From assembly GCA_018650795.1 (NCBI GenBank), contig JABIFG010000141.1:76902-133169 (forward strand): DNA of 56,268 nt, in the 5' to 3' direction. Positions 1 through 8,523 of this stretch are shown one piece after another. This DNA comes from Fidelibacterota bacterium (GTDB lineage: Bacteria; Fidelibacterota; UBA8477; JABMPR01). The notes under the pieces are model-generated. The model saw only the letters and a list, made by a program, of their open reading frames with translations, had not been told where the DNA came from and made no database searches. Both the position numbers and the translations under genes were made by a program. Within the stretch, counting starts at the first letter, position 1; every line of letters starts with the position of its first letter.

Positions 1-398
1 GGCAAAGAGGCGATTGTTTGCCCAATTAATTCCAGCGGCAGATCGTCCAGTTTTCTGAATCTGACACAAGACTTCCCAATATCCATTCGTTTCCCGGTTT
101 CCTTATAAGCTTCATGGAAGCGCTTTTGCCTGTCTTCAAACGTGTAAATCCCAGAAAGGTATACAGACATATGATTTTTCTGTGATGCCAGTGCGGCATA
201 CATGAGTGGTTGTTTGTTATAGGTGTCTGGAAAAACACTGAGGGGCACTTGATAGGTAATCATACCCCAGTTCATGGTTTCCTCATAACCATGGGGCAGG
301 TTAGCAAGAATGATCTTTCTTACTTGGGCAATTTGTGTCGCCCTGTCATCGGGTAGTTCACTTATATATTCTTCGACAGTTTTAGCTTCTGATTTCAT
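1..398 (-). CDS. DUF1801 (YdhG-like) protein, C-terminally truncated by window edge
   Basis: Reading the minus strand from the ATG at 398 gives an open frame of about 132 residues that runs off the window start without a stop. It starts MKSEAKTVEEYISELPDD and contains HGYEETMNWGMITYQVPL and a later KSCVRFRKLDDLPLE segment. This pattern is typical of DUF1801 proteins, small soluble proteins with a CyaY/YdhG-like fold whose biochemical role is not established. The family is usually about 120-145 residues, so only a few C-terminal residues are probably missing. It is divergently oriented from the transglutaminase gene across about 200 bases. Family assignment is from motif recognition; the function is unknown. 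Confidence 0.75.
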   Translation of the reverse strand, partial: MKSEAKTVEEYISELPDDRATQIAQVRKIILANLPHGYEETMNWGMITYQVPLSVFPDTYNKQPLMYAALASQKNHMSVYLSGIYTFEDRQKRFHEAYKETGKRMDIGKSCVRFRKLDDLPLELIGQTIASL

Positions 399-599
399 GT
401 TGAACCCTTATCAAGTGTGAATTTTAGTTCTTATTGGGTTCCCGGTCTTCATGAATTGTTTAGAACCTTAGGAGACGAAATCCTTCCAATCTTTGGATTC
501 GCGCCTAAATTTGTGCCCGGTATGCCTAAAGAAAACAAATATTTTTCAAGTAGATCAGGTCTATTAGCAATCCCTGAAAGGTCGATATAGTCGTTTTCA

Positions 600-2060
600 A
601 TGAAGAAGCGAATCTATATCATCACACTTACCCTTGTCTGGCTCTTTCTTTCTGGCCGACTCGTCTATACCACCTATTTTTTTGCTGGTGGCTCCAGCAG
701 CTATCTATCGCTAGCATCTGGTCTGCGTGAGCTTCCCAGTGAGTCGGAATGGATGAATATTTATCTCGACGGTAAAAAAATGGGATATACCGTTTACTCT
801 ATTAACAACCAGGGCGCAAAGGGCTACACCATAAAAAGCTCAAGCAACTTGAATGTAGTTTTTGGAGGTCTGGAGTCAGAAATTCATCTGGAAAATACAG
901 CCTATATGGATACTTCCTTCAGGCTGGAAGCCTTTAAATTCTGGATGCTGTCAGACCAGTACTCAACCGAGGTTCAGGGGCAAAAGCATGGCACAACCAT
1001 GAAGTTGGAATTTATTCAGGGTGAAGATACCAGCCGGACTGAAATCACGGTGCCCCAGGATCTCTATACCTATACGGCGATTCAACCCATGGTGGCCAGC
1101 AAAGGTATTCTGAAGGGTCAAACCATTCGAGTACCTGCCTATGATGCCATGTCCAACGAAATGGCCGACGTGACGATTACCCATGAGGGTAAGGAAATCA
1201 TTAGCGTATCAGGTGAAAAACACCTGCTTAACAAACTGCGTATTGAGTTTAAGAGCATACCCTCCATCATGTGGTTGGACGACAACGGAATCACCTACAA
1301 GGAAGAGACCATTATGGGTATGATGATGGAGCGTACCACACCTGAACTGGCACTTGCTAAATCAGAAGCTGGTGAAGTTGATCTCTTAAATGGTTTTGCC
1401 GTTATTCCCAGCTATCCCATCTCAAACTCCAAGCGACTTAAGGAATTAGTAATTGAATTATCTGGTGTTACACCAGAGGTTGTAGCTGGATTATCATCTG
1501 AACGTCAGAAAATTATAAGTGAAGATCCATTGGTGGTAGCATTAAGCCAGGTAGCTACGCCCCTCGACCCAGATGAGCTGGAGCTCAATCTGAGAGCATC
1601 TGATATGGTCCAGAGTGACCATGAGAAAATTCGTGAAAAGGCGAAGCAGATACTTGGTGGTGAGAGTCAAGCCATTGCCATTAGTCACACCCTGACCAAT
1701 TGGGTTTACAATTATCTTGATAAGAAACCAGTTGCCAGTATCTCTGGAGCCGTAGACATTCTTAACACTGGTGTAGGGGATTGTACCGAGCACACCACCC
1801 TGTATGCAGCCCTCAGCCGTGCTGCAGGTGTTCCCACAAAAATTCATATTGGTTTGGTCTATCTCCAGGGACGTTTCCTGTTTCATGCCTGGCCTGTTGT
1901 AGCCATAGAGGGTGAATGGGTCGATGTGGATCCCAGTCTGAATCAATTCCCTGCTGATGCGACACACATTGCTTTGGTTGAAGGAGATTTTGAGAATTTG
2001 ACAAATCTTATTCCTGTTATGGGTAATGTGGAAATAAAGATTCTTGAACAAATCTATTAA
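600..2060 (+). CDS. Membrane-anchored transglutaminase-like protein
   Basis: This 486-residue protein has a hydrophobic N-terminal segment (residues 4-20) that should act as a signal anchor, so the bulk is probably periplasmic or extracytoplasmic. The C-terminal third is a transglutaminase/papain-like core. The catalytic Cys is C395 in GVGDCTEHTTLYAALSRAAG, the His is H429 in FHAWPVV, and the Asp is probably D444 in VDVDPSLNQ. All three are present, so an active cysteine protease or amide-modifying enzyme is expected. The N-terminal 300 residues are beta-rich and not recognised. No strong Shine-Dalgarno precedes the ATG. The next gene, an ATP-grasp protein, begins 54 bases downstream on the same strand, so the two may work together. 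The substrate cannot be deduced. Confidence 0.8.
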   Translation: MKKRIYIITLTLVWLFLSGRLVYTTYFFAGGSSSYLSLASGLRELPSESEWMNIYLDGKKMGYTVYSINNQGAKGYTIKSSSNLNVVFGGLESEIHLENTAYMDTSFRLEAFKFWMLSDQYSTEVQGQKHGTTMKLEFIQGEDTSRTEITVPQDLYTYTAIQPMVASKGILKGQTIRVPAYDAMSNEMADVTITHEGKEIISVSGEKHLLNKLRIEFKSIPSIMWLDDNGITYKEETIMGMMMERTTPELALAKSEAGEVDLLNGFAVIPSYPISNSKRLKELVIELSGVTPEVVAGLSSERQKIISEDPLVVALSQVATPLDPDELELNLRASDMVQSDHEKIREKAKQILGGESQAIAISHTLTNWVYNYLDKKPVASISGAVDILNTGVGDCTEHTTLYAALSRAAGVPTKIHIGLVYLQGRFLFHAWPVVAIEGEWVDVDPSLNQFPADATHIALVEGDFENLTNLIPVMGNVEIKILEQIY

Positions 2061-2114
2061 AGTTGTTTAAGAAGAACTTCTTCCTGTCAGCCTATTATCG
2101 TCACTCAAAACGCC

Positions 2115-3293
2115 ATGTTTTTAATTGAGGCACCCTTCGTTTCTGAATTTCTGAAGCAAACGCTTGAGGAATTCAACATATCCGTTATCAAAACCGTTTA
2201 TGCTGAACAGGCGCTTCAAGGATACTCAGTAAATTTCATTTCTGAGCTTGAAGCCGTGCAAGCCTATGAGAGTGATAAGCAACTCCACTTTTATACAAAT
2301 TCTGAGAATGCACTGGATTGGATTCTTCAGAACTTTCCATACAGTGATCTCGCTCGCAAAGTGGCCAGTCTAAAAGACAAGGTCCGTTTTAGAGACGTAT
2401 TAGTCGAGCTTCATCCCAAATATTTTTATGAGGGTTGTCAATACTCAGAATTGCAGATGCTTGAACCGGACTCTCTGCCATTTCCGGTCATCCTGAAGCC
2501 TTCAGTCGGTTTTTTTAGTCTGGGAGTGCAAAAGATAGATGATCAGGACAAGTGGTTAGAAGCGCTGACAGATTTGGACACTATGATCAAGTCTTATGGG
2601 GGCCTCTATCCCTCGGGTGTTCTGGACAACTCTGTCTTTATTATCGAAGCTGTCATTCCTGGTGATGAATTTGCGGTGGATTGTTATTTTGATGAACAGG
2701 GACAGGTAGTCATTTTGAATATGATGAAGCATTTATTTGCCTCTGGAGATGATGTGAACGACCGTGTTTATGTCACCTCACCATCCATCATGACACAATA
2801 CCTGGAACCCATTCAGAATTACTTGAATAAACTGGGCTCCCTTTTCGCGCTCAAAAATTTTCAGGCACATGTTGAAATCAGAATTAATGATGGTGATCTG
2901 GCTGCCATTGAAATAAACCCATTAAGATTTGGGGGTTGGTGCTCCACAGCCGATCTCGCTCAATATGCCTGGGGCATGAACCTCTACGAGGCCTTAATTG
3001 GTGGTTTTAGACCGGACTGGAATGAATTGATTACCCGTGATCCTGAGCATGTGTATGCTCTGGTTGTGCTAAATAACAGTACTGGGGTTCCAGGCAGTGA
3101 AATTACCAATTTTGATTATGATGCCCTGGTGAGAACTGTACAAGAACCCTTAGAACTGAGAAAAACGGACTTTAGAAAATTTCCTCTGTTTGGTTTTCTT
3201 ATGTGCAGAGTTCCAGCGGGAGACCTGAGTGAATTGGAAGGGTTGCTTCATTCTGATCTCAGAGAATTCATACTCAGCCATCATTCCGGATAG
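2115..3293 (+). CDS. ATP-grasp domain protein (carboxylate-amine ligase-like)
   Basis: The 392-residue protein has an ATP-grasp layout. The phosphate- and adenine-binding strand is FPVILKPSVGFFSLGVQKI (around residues 126-145), the central segment is VIPGDEFAVDCYFDEQGQ, and the metal-binding end is HVEIRINDGDLAAIEINPLR with the conserved E-x-N. Such enzymes activate a carboxylate as an acyl-phosphate and join it to an amine or thiol. The first 90 residues would be the preATP-grasp domain. It follows a transglutaminase-like gene by 54 bases, and its 3' end overlaps the convergent amidase gene by 13 bases. I cannot name the substrate. No signal peptide is visible, so it should be cytoplasmic, unlike its anchored neighbour. 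Confidence 0.8.
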   Translation: MFLIEAPFVSEFLKQTLEEFNISVIKTVYAEQALQGYSVNFISELEAVQAYESDKQLHFYTNSENALDWILQNFPYSDLARKVASLKDKVRFRDVLVELHPKYFYEGCQYSELQMLEPDSLPFPVILKPSVGFFSLGVQKIDDQDKWLEALTDLDTMIKSYGGLYPSGVLDNSVFIIEAVIPGDEFAVDCYFDEQGQVVILNMMKHLFASGDDVNDRVYVTSPSIMTQYLEPIQNYLNKLGSLFALKNFQAHVEIRINDGDLAAIEINPLRFGGWCSTADLAQYAWGMNLYEALIGGFRPDWNELITRDPEHVYALVVLNNSTGVPGSEITNFDYDALVRTVQEPLELRKTDFRKFPLFGFLMCRVPAGDLSELEGLLHSDLREFILSHHSG

Positions 3294-4552
3294 TAATCCT
3301 TTAGCCGACCCTTCTGAGCTTCGAGCTCTTCACTCAAGTCAACTTCTAACAAGTCCTGCTTTTTCTCGAGGAGCCAGAGGATTTTTTCTTCAGCCAGCCT
3401 GGCCTGTGGATGAACGATCTGGAGCTCCAGGCTTAGCTGGTAGAGGTGAAGAGATGCATCAATGAGAACTAGCTGGTTTTCAGATGTTTCTATATCAGGT
3501 GAAGCAATTTGTGTGTAAACAACTTCCGCCTCGTTAAATGCTTCGAACCACTTCCCATGAGAATACCAATCATATCCAAATTCAGTCAGAAACTTGAAGG
3601 GGACAGGATGCATGGCATTGCCCTTGAGATTCCGGGCGAAAACCTGGAAAGTAACCCTCTTTTCCTGAGATGAGTCTGGTACTGCAGTTAGAATACCTGA
3701 GTTTGAATCCCAGCTGGATTGAATTTTCTCATCATCCTGCAGAACCATGAAGCTGTTTTCTTCAAAAAAGGTATTCCCAAAACCATCATCAAGCTCGAAC
3801 TCAATTGGTTTACCCAGGTCAATAAATTTAAGTGAGTCAGGAATTAGGGGGGTTGCTGAGGGGGTTCCACGTTCAAAATAATCCAGGATAGCCTTATAAT
3901 AAATTTCAGCTTCCAGCTTGTTATACTCTTTTGATTTAAGGCGCCCCTCTCCGGCGGGATGGGTGAAAAAACCACCTTCACCAATAACGCCTGGCATGTC
4001 ATCAACCGTGTTTCTCAATACTGATGTTCCAGAGCTGTAGATAAGATGATCACTATATGCGGCTCCAGCCTGCTGTTGATTAAAGGTCATTTCTGCGCGC
4101 ATGCTATCTAAAAGAATTTTTGCAAAATCAACCGAAGCCGGATTCAGGGAAGCTGCTCCAAAAAAGTAAACGAGGGGAAAGTCCATACCGAGATCATTCA
4201 CAGAACCATTGTGATGGATTGAAACAAACAGATCGCTTTGATGCAGTCTGGCCAGAGCGGCTCGTCCTCCCAGGCTGACATCTCTATCTTTCCCACGCGT
4301 CATAAGAACATTGGCTCCGGCTCGAGAAAGCTTCTGCGAGAGCAATTTCGCAACCCGGAGATTGATCCATTCCTCACGTTCTCCGGTCTGACCGATTCGA
4401 AATGAATCGTAGGCCTGGGTGTCGCCATGGCCAGGATCAATGGTGATGTTGATTCCTGCCAGGGGACCTTCTTCTACGAGCATGGATTCAGTTCCAGTAC
4501 AGGCCGACAGAACGAGTATAACCAGGGTAGTAAGGACAAGCTTTTGGCTCAT
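3281..4552 (-). CDS. N-acetylmuramoyl-L-alanine amidase (Amidase_3), lipoprotein
   Basis: This 423-residue protein carries a lipobox (VLVLSAC, Cys18) and then an Amidase_3 zinc domain at about residues 33-230. Zinc ligands and the catalytic glutamate are visible: H42 in DPGHGD, E60/E61 in GEREEWINLR, H113 in SIHHN and E192 in GVIGEGGFF. The family cleaves the amide bond between N-acetylmuramic acid and the stem peptide and acts in cell separation or peptidoglycan turnover. The remaining 190 residues look like a beta-sandwich segment followed by a helical tail, which I do not recognise. It is convergent with the ATP-grasp gene (13-base overlap of 3' ends). A lipoprotein location would put it at the periplasmic face of a membrane. 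Confidence 0.88.
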   Translation of the reverse strand: MSQKLVLTTLVILVLSACTGTESMLVEEGPLAGINITIDPGHGDTQAYDSFRIGQTGEREEWINLRVAKLLSQKLSRAGANVLMTRGKDRDVSLGGRAALARLHQSDLFVSIHHNGSVNDLGMDFPLVYFFGAASLNPASVDFAKILLDSMRAEMTFNQQQAGAAYSDHLIYSSGTSVLRNTVDDMPGVIGEGGFFTHPAGEGRLKSKEYNKLEAEIYYKAILDYFERGTPSATPLIPDSLKFIDLGKPIEFELDDGFGNTFFEENSFMVLQDDEKIQSSWDSNSGILTAVPDSSQEKRVTFQVFARNLKGNAMHPVPFKFLTEFGYDWYSHGKWFEAFNEAEVVYTQIASPDIETSENQLVLIDASLHLYQLSLELQIVHPQARLAEEKILWLLEKKQDLLEVDLSEELEAQKGRLKDYYPE

Positions 4553-4621
4553 TGTGACCTCTATATCTATGTATGACTTTAGCGATTTTCATGAGCTTAT
4601 AATATGGACATAAAACAGGTC

Positions 4622-4661
4622 ACCATAAAAATAAAATCCCCGCTGAATAATCAACGGGGAT
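4622..4661 (-). terminator. Rho-independent terminator of the lrp-hom-PLP enzyme operon
   Basis: ATCCCCG (4636-4642) pairs with CGGGGAT (4655-4661), a 7-bp stem with a 12-base loop. On the minus strand it is followed by TTTTATTTTTATGG. It lies about 25 bases past the stop of the PLP enzyme gene. Confidence 0.75.
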
Positions 4662-4686
4662 AGTTAAATCAATTACAGATGATAGT

Positions 4687-5877
4687 TTAGATTAATGCGA
4701 GAGCTTGTTCCAGATCTGCTTGCAAATCCTCAACATCTTCTGTTCCCACAGCCAATCGAACCAGGCCATCGGTAATCCCTGCATCAACACGTTCATCTTC
4801 AGGAATATTGGCGTGTGTCATTGAGGCGGGATGCTGAATCAGTGACTCATAACCACCCAGAGAAACTGCCAGCTGGGGGATTTTTACATTATTCAGAACA
4901 GTTTTTCCATTCTCCAGACCACCTTTGACTTCAAAACTTATCATGGAGCCAAAGCCCTTCATTTGACGCACAGCCAGATCATGCTGCGGATGAGATTTCA
5001 AGCCTGGGTAGCGGACCCATTCGATTTTTGGATGAGCCTCCAGATAATCAGCAAGCTTATGGGCATTTTCCTCACCCCTCTGGACTCGTAAAGACAGGGT
5101 CCTCATGCCTCTTAAAACCAGCCAGCTTTGATGGGGATCCATGGTTCCACCGATAGAGTTAATTACAGACTTTAAGCGACTAAAATCTTCCTCAGTTTTA
5201 GTAACAATAACGCCTCCAACAACATCAGTATGTCCATTGATATACTTTGTAATACTATGCAGGACTACATCAGCTCCCAGATCAAGGGGGTTTTGAAGTA
5301 CCGGGCTCATAAAGGTATTATCCACAACCAGAACGGCACCATGTTCATGGGCAATTTCTGCACAAGCCTCAATATCTGCGAGTTTAATGGTAGGGTTGGC
5401 AGGTGTTTCAATATATAGCAATTTGGTGTTGGGTTTCATTGAACGTCTAATCAGATCGAGGTCTGAAGTATCTACAAAAGAGCTTTCAACACCAAAACGA
5501 CTAAAGTCATTTTCAACAACCATTCTGGAAGAGCCATATACAGCATCAGTTCCGACCATATGCGCGCCTGCGCCAAGATAGGTCATGTAAACGCTGCTTA
5601 CAGCAGCCATACCAGACGCAGTAGCGATGCCGCCAAAGCCATGTTCCAGCAAGGCCACAGCTTCTTCAAAAGTATTGGTCGTAGGGTTGCCAATGCGGGT
5701 ATAAATATAGCCCTTCTCTTCTCCTCCAAACAGGCGGGCGCCATGGTCAGCATCCTGAAATTTGAAAGTTGAGGTCTGGTAAATTGGCACGCCGACACTG
5801 CCATGCACCGTGTCAGGATTTTCTCCGGCATGGGTAACGAGGGTATTAATACCCTTATTTTTCAGGTTAAGACTCAT
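4687..5877 (-). CDS. PLP-dependent trans-sulfuration enzyme (cystathionine gamma-synthase / methionine gamma-lyase family)
   Basis: This 396-residue fold-type I PLP enzyme belongs to the Cys/Met metabolism family. Diagnostic segments are PIYQTSTF, YIYTRIGNPTT, TASGMAAVSS, LYIETPANPT, VVDNTFMSP, and SITKYINGHTDVVGG, in which K211 should form the internal aldimine. The active-site region after the first Tyr reads DAVYGSSRMVVENDFSRFG, without the Cys usual in classical methionine gamma-lyases. Cystathionine gamma-synthase, cystathionine gamma-lyase, O-acetylhomoserine sulfhydrylase and methionine gamma-lyase therefore all remain possible. Its ATG overlaps the stop of the homoserine dehydrogenase gene (TAATG), so translation is coupled. 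That context favours a homoserine- or methionine-related reaction. Confidence 0.85.
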   Translation of the reverse strand: MSLNLKNKGINTLVTHAGENPDTVHGSVGVPIYQTSTFKFQDADHGARLFGGEEKGYIYTRIGNPTTNTFEEAVALLEHGFGGIATASGMAAVSSVYMTYLGAGAHMVGTDAVYGSSRMVVENDFSRFGVESSFVDTSDLDLIRRSMKPNTKLLYIETPANPTIKLADIEACAEIAHEHGAVLVVDNTFMSPVLQNPLDLGADVVLHSITKYINGHTDVVGGVIVTKTEEDFSRLKSVINSIGGTMDPHQSWLVLRGMRTLSLRVQRGEENAHKLADYLEAHPKIEWVRYPGLKSHPQHDLAVRQMKGFGSMISFEVKGGLENGKTVLNNVKIPQLAVSLGGYESLIQHPASMTHANIPEDERVDAGITDGLVRLAVGTEDVEDLQADLEQALALI

Positions 5878-6923
5878 TAGAACGCTCCTGTGTTTAAAGT
5901 TAAAAGATCGGATAACACGGCATAACCGGTTTCTACACCACCGGCTCCGGGTCCCGTAATAGTTATATCTCCAAGCAGGTCAGTTGAAAAGGTGATGGCA
6001 TTCATGCTTCCATTTACCTGGGCCAGTGGATCAGATAGATCTAATTTTTCAGGTATAACTTGAGCAATAACTTTGTCGCCCCCAGTGGATAATGTAGCAA
6101 TCAACTTCCAGCGCTTGCCCTCACGACGTGCAGCTTCTATATGTACCTGCGTGATTGAACCAATTCCTTCTCGTTTGATGTCTGCGAGATCAAAGGTCAA
6201 ATCAAAGAGTTCATTGGCCAGGATAGCCAGCTTGGCCTGGGCATCATATCCATCAATATCGGCCGATTGATCTGCCTCGAAAAAGTTCATTTTCTCAGCC
6301 TTTGCGAGAGCTTCATCATAGCTGGAGCCCGCTTCAAGTTCACCAAGGATAAAATTTGTGGTTCCATTCAAAATTCCCCTCAATCCGGACACTTTATTTC
6401 CTTTAAGAGAACTTCTAAAAAAGCTAAGGGTTGGTGTGCCACTGAGAACGGTTGCCTCATTAAGGAAGGCACACCCACGTTTCCTGGCCTGGGTTTTCAT
6501 CTCTGAGTAGGCCAAAGCTGCTGGGCCCTTGTTCCCGCAAATAACATGTTTTCCTGTTTTAAAAGCGGTCTGGCAGTGGGTTAGTGATGGCTCAGCATCA
6601 ACCAGGTTGCTGTGGGCCAGTTCTATCACCACAGTGGCATTGGAGTTGTGTATCATATCCTCAGCATCCCAATCTTTCACATTCTCAACAAAAGGGGCAT
6701 CGTTTTGGGTGAGATAATTGAGGTATGAGAGGGATAATCCGGCGGGATGGAACATCGTGCCACGGCTCCTGGTACTCACAGCAACAATTTCAAATTCGAA
6801 TTGATGCTCGTGCTTCAGGATATCCCGTTTTTCGAGAAGAATCTGACATAGCCCCTTCGCGACAGACCCAAACCCTACCAGGGCAATAAGATGCTTTCGG
6901 GCAGAACCCTTGTTGGAAAGCAT
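5877..6923 (-). CDS. hom: Homoserine dehydrogenase, short form without ACT domain
   Basis: The 348-residue protein has the NAD(P)-binding glycine motif LVGFGSVAKGL near residue 16, an NKGPAALAY segment, the family signature GILNGTTNFILG, and the catalytic-domain stretch ADIDGYDAQAKLAILAN. It should reduce aspartate semialdehyde to L-homoserine, the branch point to methionine and threonine. Length and sequence end at the catalytic domain, so the C-terminal ACT regulatory domain of many bacterial enzymes is absent; allosteric threonine control through ACT is therefore not expected. It starts 2 bases after the Lrp-type regulator gene and its stop overlaps the PLP enzyme start. Amino-acid-responsive transcriptional control by the upstream regulator is a reasonable inference. 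Confidence 0.9.
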   Translation of the reverse strand: MLSNKGSARKHLIALVGFGSVAKGLCQILLEKRDILKHEHQFEFEIVAVSTRSRGTMFHPAGLSLSYLNYLTQNDAPFVENVKDWDAEDMIHNSNATVVIELAHSNLVDAEPSLTHCQTAFKTGKHVICGNKGPAALAYSEMKTQARKRGCAFLNEATVLSGTPTLSFFRSSLKGNKVSGLRGILNGTTNFILGELEAGSSYDEALAKAEKMNFFEADQSADIDGYDAQAKLAILANELFDLTFDLADIKREGIGSITQVHIEAARREGKRWKLIATLSTGGDKVIAQVIPEKLDLSDPLAQVNGSMNAITFSTDLLGDITITGPGAGGVETGYAVLSDLLTLNTGAF

Positions 6924-6925
6924 GT

Positions 6926-7408
6926 TTATTTTGACCCCTGATCATTTAGATCAGTAGGCATTTTGGTTTCGTGTTTCAGGGTGGAAAGGACCACCATGGT
7001 TTTCAAGTGCTGGACTTCTGGCAGAGCTGTCAACTTGTGGAGTACAAAATATTCATAATCCGGGATATCCCGGCTGGCCACCTTGAGTAGAAAGTCAGCG
7101 CCTCCAGTAATGTGGTGACATTCCATGACTTCATCCAGGGAGGTAATAGACTTCATAAATTTCTCAACGCCTTCGCGACCGTGGCGAACCAGGGTGACTT
7201 CAACATATGTAAAGCAGTTCAGTCCAAGCTTGGCCGGATTGGTGAGGGCCACATAGCTTTGTATAACCCCATTGCGTTCTAATTTTTTGACTCGCTCCAA
7301 AGTGGGCGGCGGGGACATGTTTATGCGCCTGGCCAACTCAGCATTGGAGATACGACCATTTTCTTGAAGAATGTTTAAAATTTGCCTGTCAGTTTTATCG
7401 ATACTCAT
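6926..7408 (-). CDS. Lrp/AsnC family transcriptional regulator
   Basis: This 160-residue protein begins MSIDKTDRQILNILQENGRISNAELA, the classic Lrp/AsnC winged helix, and ends in a RAM (ligand-binding) domain with HHITGGADFLLKV. I chose the ATG at 7408 over an in-frame GTG at 7414. The AGGTGG Shine-Dalgarno is 5 bases from the ATG but overlaps the GTG. It is the first gene of a three-gene minus-strand operon with hom and a trans-sulfuration enzyme, so it probably senses an amino acid such as methionine or another aspartate-family product and controls its own operon. Lrp-type proteins act as dimers to octamers on DNA. The effector is not known. Confidence 0.92.
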   Translation of the reverse strand: MSIDKTDRQILNILQENGRISNAELARRINMSPPPTLERVKKLERNGVIQSYVALTNPAKLGLNCFTYVEVTLVRHGREGVEKFMKSITSLDEVMECHHITGGADFLLKVASRDIPDYEYFVLHKLTALPEVQHLKTMVVLSTLKHETKMPTDLNDQGSK

Positions 7409-7416
7409 AACCACCT

Positions 7417-7431
7417 AACAATATGTATGTT
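7417..7431. promoter_or_regulatory. Candidate operator: AT-rich inverted repeat upstream of lrp
   Basis: AACA-ATATGTA-TGTT lies just upstream of the lrp ribosome-binding site. More AT-rich palindromes follow upstream, including ACAATTGT near 7477 and ACAATCATAATTGT near 7523. Lrp-family proteins often bind such degenerate palindromes in their own promoters. This is inference only. Confidence 0.25.
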
Positions 7432-7617
7432 ATTATTGAATATATATGCAGAAGATAATGCACATTCATTTGGATACAATTGTTATGATCTGTTAATAAG
7501 CCAGAGGGATTATTAATGAACAATCATAATTGTTGCAACTATCAAGGAGCTTGAGCTTTATTCTGATGAAATATTGGCTAAATTGGAGTTCAGGAAATTG
7601 AACAGTAAGGGGTTGAT

Positions 7618-8085
7618 ATGTTTAGCAAGTTTAGTTCGATCAGTTCGTTTGTTTTATTGAGTATAATGGTCTCAGGGTTGAGTGCCCAGGCGGTCGCCCA
7701 GGAGTATGCCCAGGGTAAAATATTCCTGTCAAGCGGTATGACTCTGGAGGGGAAAGATTTACGCATGACCATGGAATCAGTTACCCTTGAGGTCCAGGGG
7801 CAAGATCAAGTTTTTTTGCTTACGGATGTGGTTCAGGTTATGGCAAAAACCGGTAAAGCCAAAAAGTTTGGACAAAACTGCGCTGGGGCATGCGTTGGGA
7901 TTAATCTGGGGGCATGGTTAGCGTCAGGTGGGACTACCACGGATATTGATGGAAACGAAGTTGACATTAAGCCGCTTCAACAAGTGATGGGCATTGTTCT
8001 CTGGGGTGGTATTTCATATGGTGTTGGATATCTCGCCGGGAAACTAAGTGATGGCTGGCAAGTTGTTTATTTAAGCAGGGGTTGA
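7618..8085 (+). CDS. Secreted or membrane protein of unknown function
   Basis: I do not recognise this 155-residue protein. It has a signal peptide (hydrophobic residues about 10-22, likely cleaved after Ala-Gln-Ala or a few residues on). A short beta-rich domain follows (GKIFLSSGMTLEGKDLRMTM...), then a KTGKAKKFGQNC segment. Two glycine-rich hydrophobic stretches come next (CAGACVGINLGAWLASGG and VMGIVLWGGISYGVGYLAG) that could form a membrane hairpin. Two cysteines lie close together before the first stretch. It starts a plus-strand group with an arsenate-reductase-like gene 12 bases downstream and an ogt-type gene after that, but no shared function is apparent. Confidence 0.7.
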   Translation: MFSKFSSISSFVLLSIMVSGLSAQAVAQEYAQGKIFLSSGMTLEGKDLRMTMESVTLEVQGQDQVFLLTDVVQVMAKTGKAKKFGQNCAGACVGINLGAWLASGGTTTDIDGNEVDIKPLQQVMGIVLWGGISYGVGYLAGKLSDGWQVVYLSRG

Positions 8086-8097
8086 TGTACAGCATAG

Positions 8098-8514
8098 ATG
8101 AAAACAAAAATTCTCTTTTTATGTACAGGAAACTCCTGTCGCTCACAGATTGGTGAAGGACTGATGCGACAGCTGGCTGGCGACAAGTACGAAGTCTATT
8201 CAGCAGGCGTCGAACCCAGCCGATTGCACCCTATGTCGATTTTGGTGATGAATGAAATTGGAGTCGATATCAGTCAACAAACTTCAGATGATGTAAAGGA
8301 TTATCTTAGTACAGGTATAGACATTGTCATATCAGTCTGTGACCATGCCGCTCAGACTTGTCCTACTTTTCCTGGTGATGTGACTCGGATTCATTGGAGC
8401 CTCAAGGACCCTTTTCATGGCTGGGATGTTGATGAAGCCAAACTTCCCGATTATCGTAACACCCGTGATGATCTGAAACAACGCATTCAGAATTTTCTGG
8501 CCAGCGAGGCTTAA
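8098..8514 (+). CDS. arsC: Arsenate reductase, thioredoxin-coupled ArsC / LMW phosphatase fold
   Basis: This 138-residue protein has the low-molecular-weight phosphatase P-loop C9-TGNSC-R15-S near the N-terminus, the SLKDPF motif with the general acid D104, and the additional pair C81 and C88 in SVCDHAAQTCPTFPG. That Cys triad (9, 81, 88) is the mark of thioredoxin-coupled arsenate reductases, which reduce arsenate to arsenite through a relayed disulfide, rather than of plain tyrosine phosphatases. It sits 12 bases after an unknown secreted protein gene and 9 bases before an O6-alkylguanine methyltransferase gene. No ars efflux or arsR gene is adjacent, so a general detoxification role is as likely as a dedicated operon role. 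Confidence 0.88.
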   Translation: MKTKILFLCTGNSCRSQIGEGLMRQLAGDKYEVYSAGVEPSRLHPMSILVMNEIGVDISQQTSDDVKDYLSTGIDIVISVCDHAAQTCPTFPGDVTRIHWSLKDPFHGWDVDEAKLPDYRNTRDDLKQRIQNFLASEA

Positions 8515-8523
8515 AACACAAAT

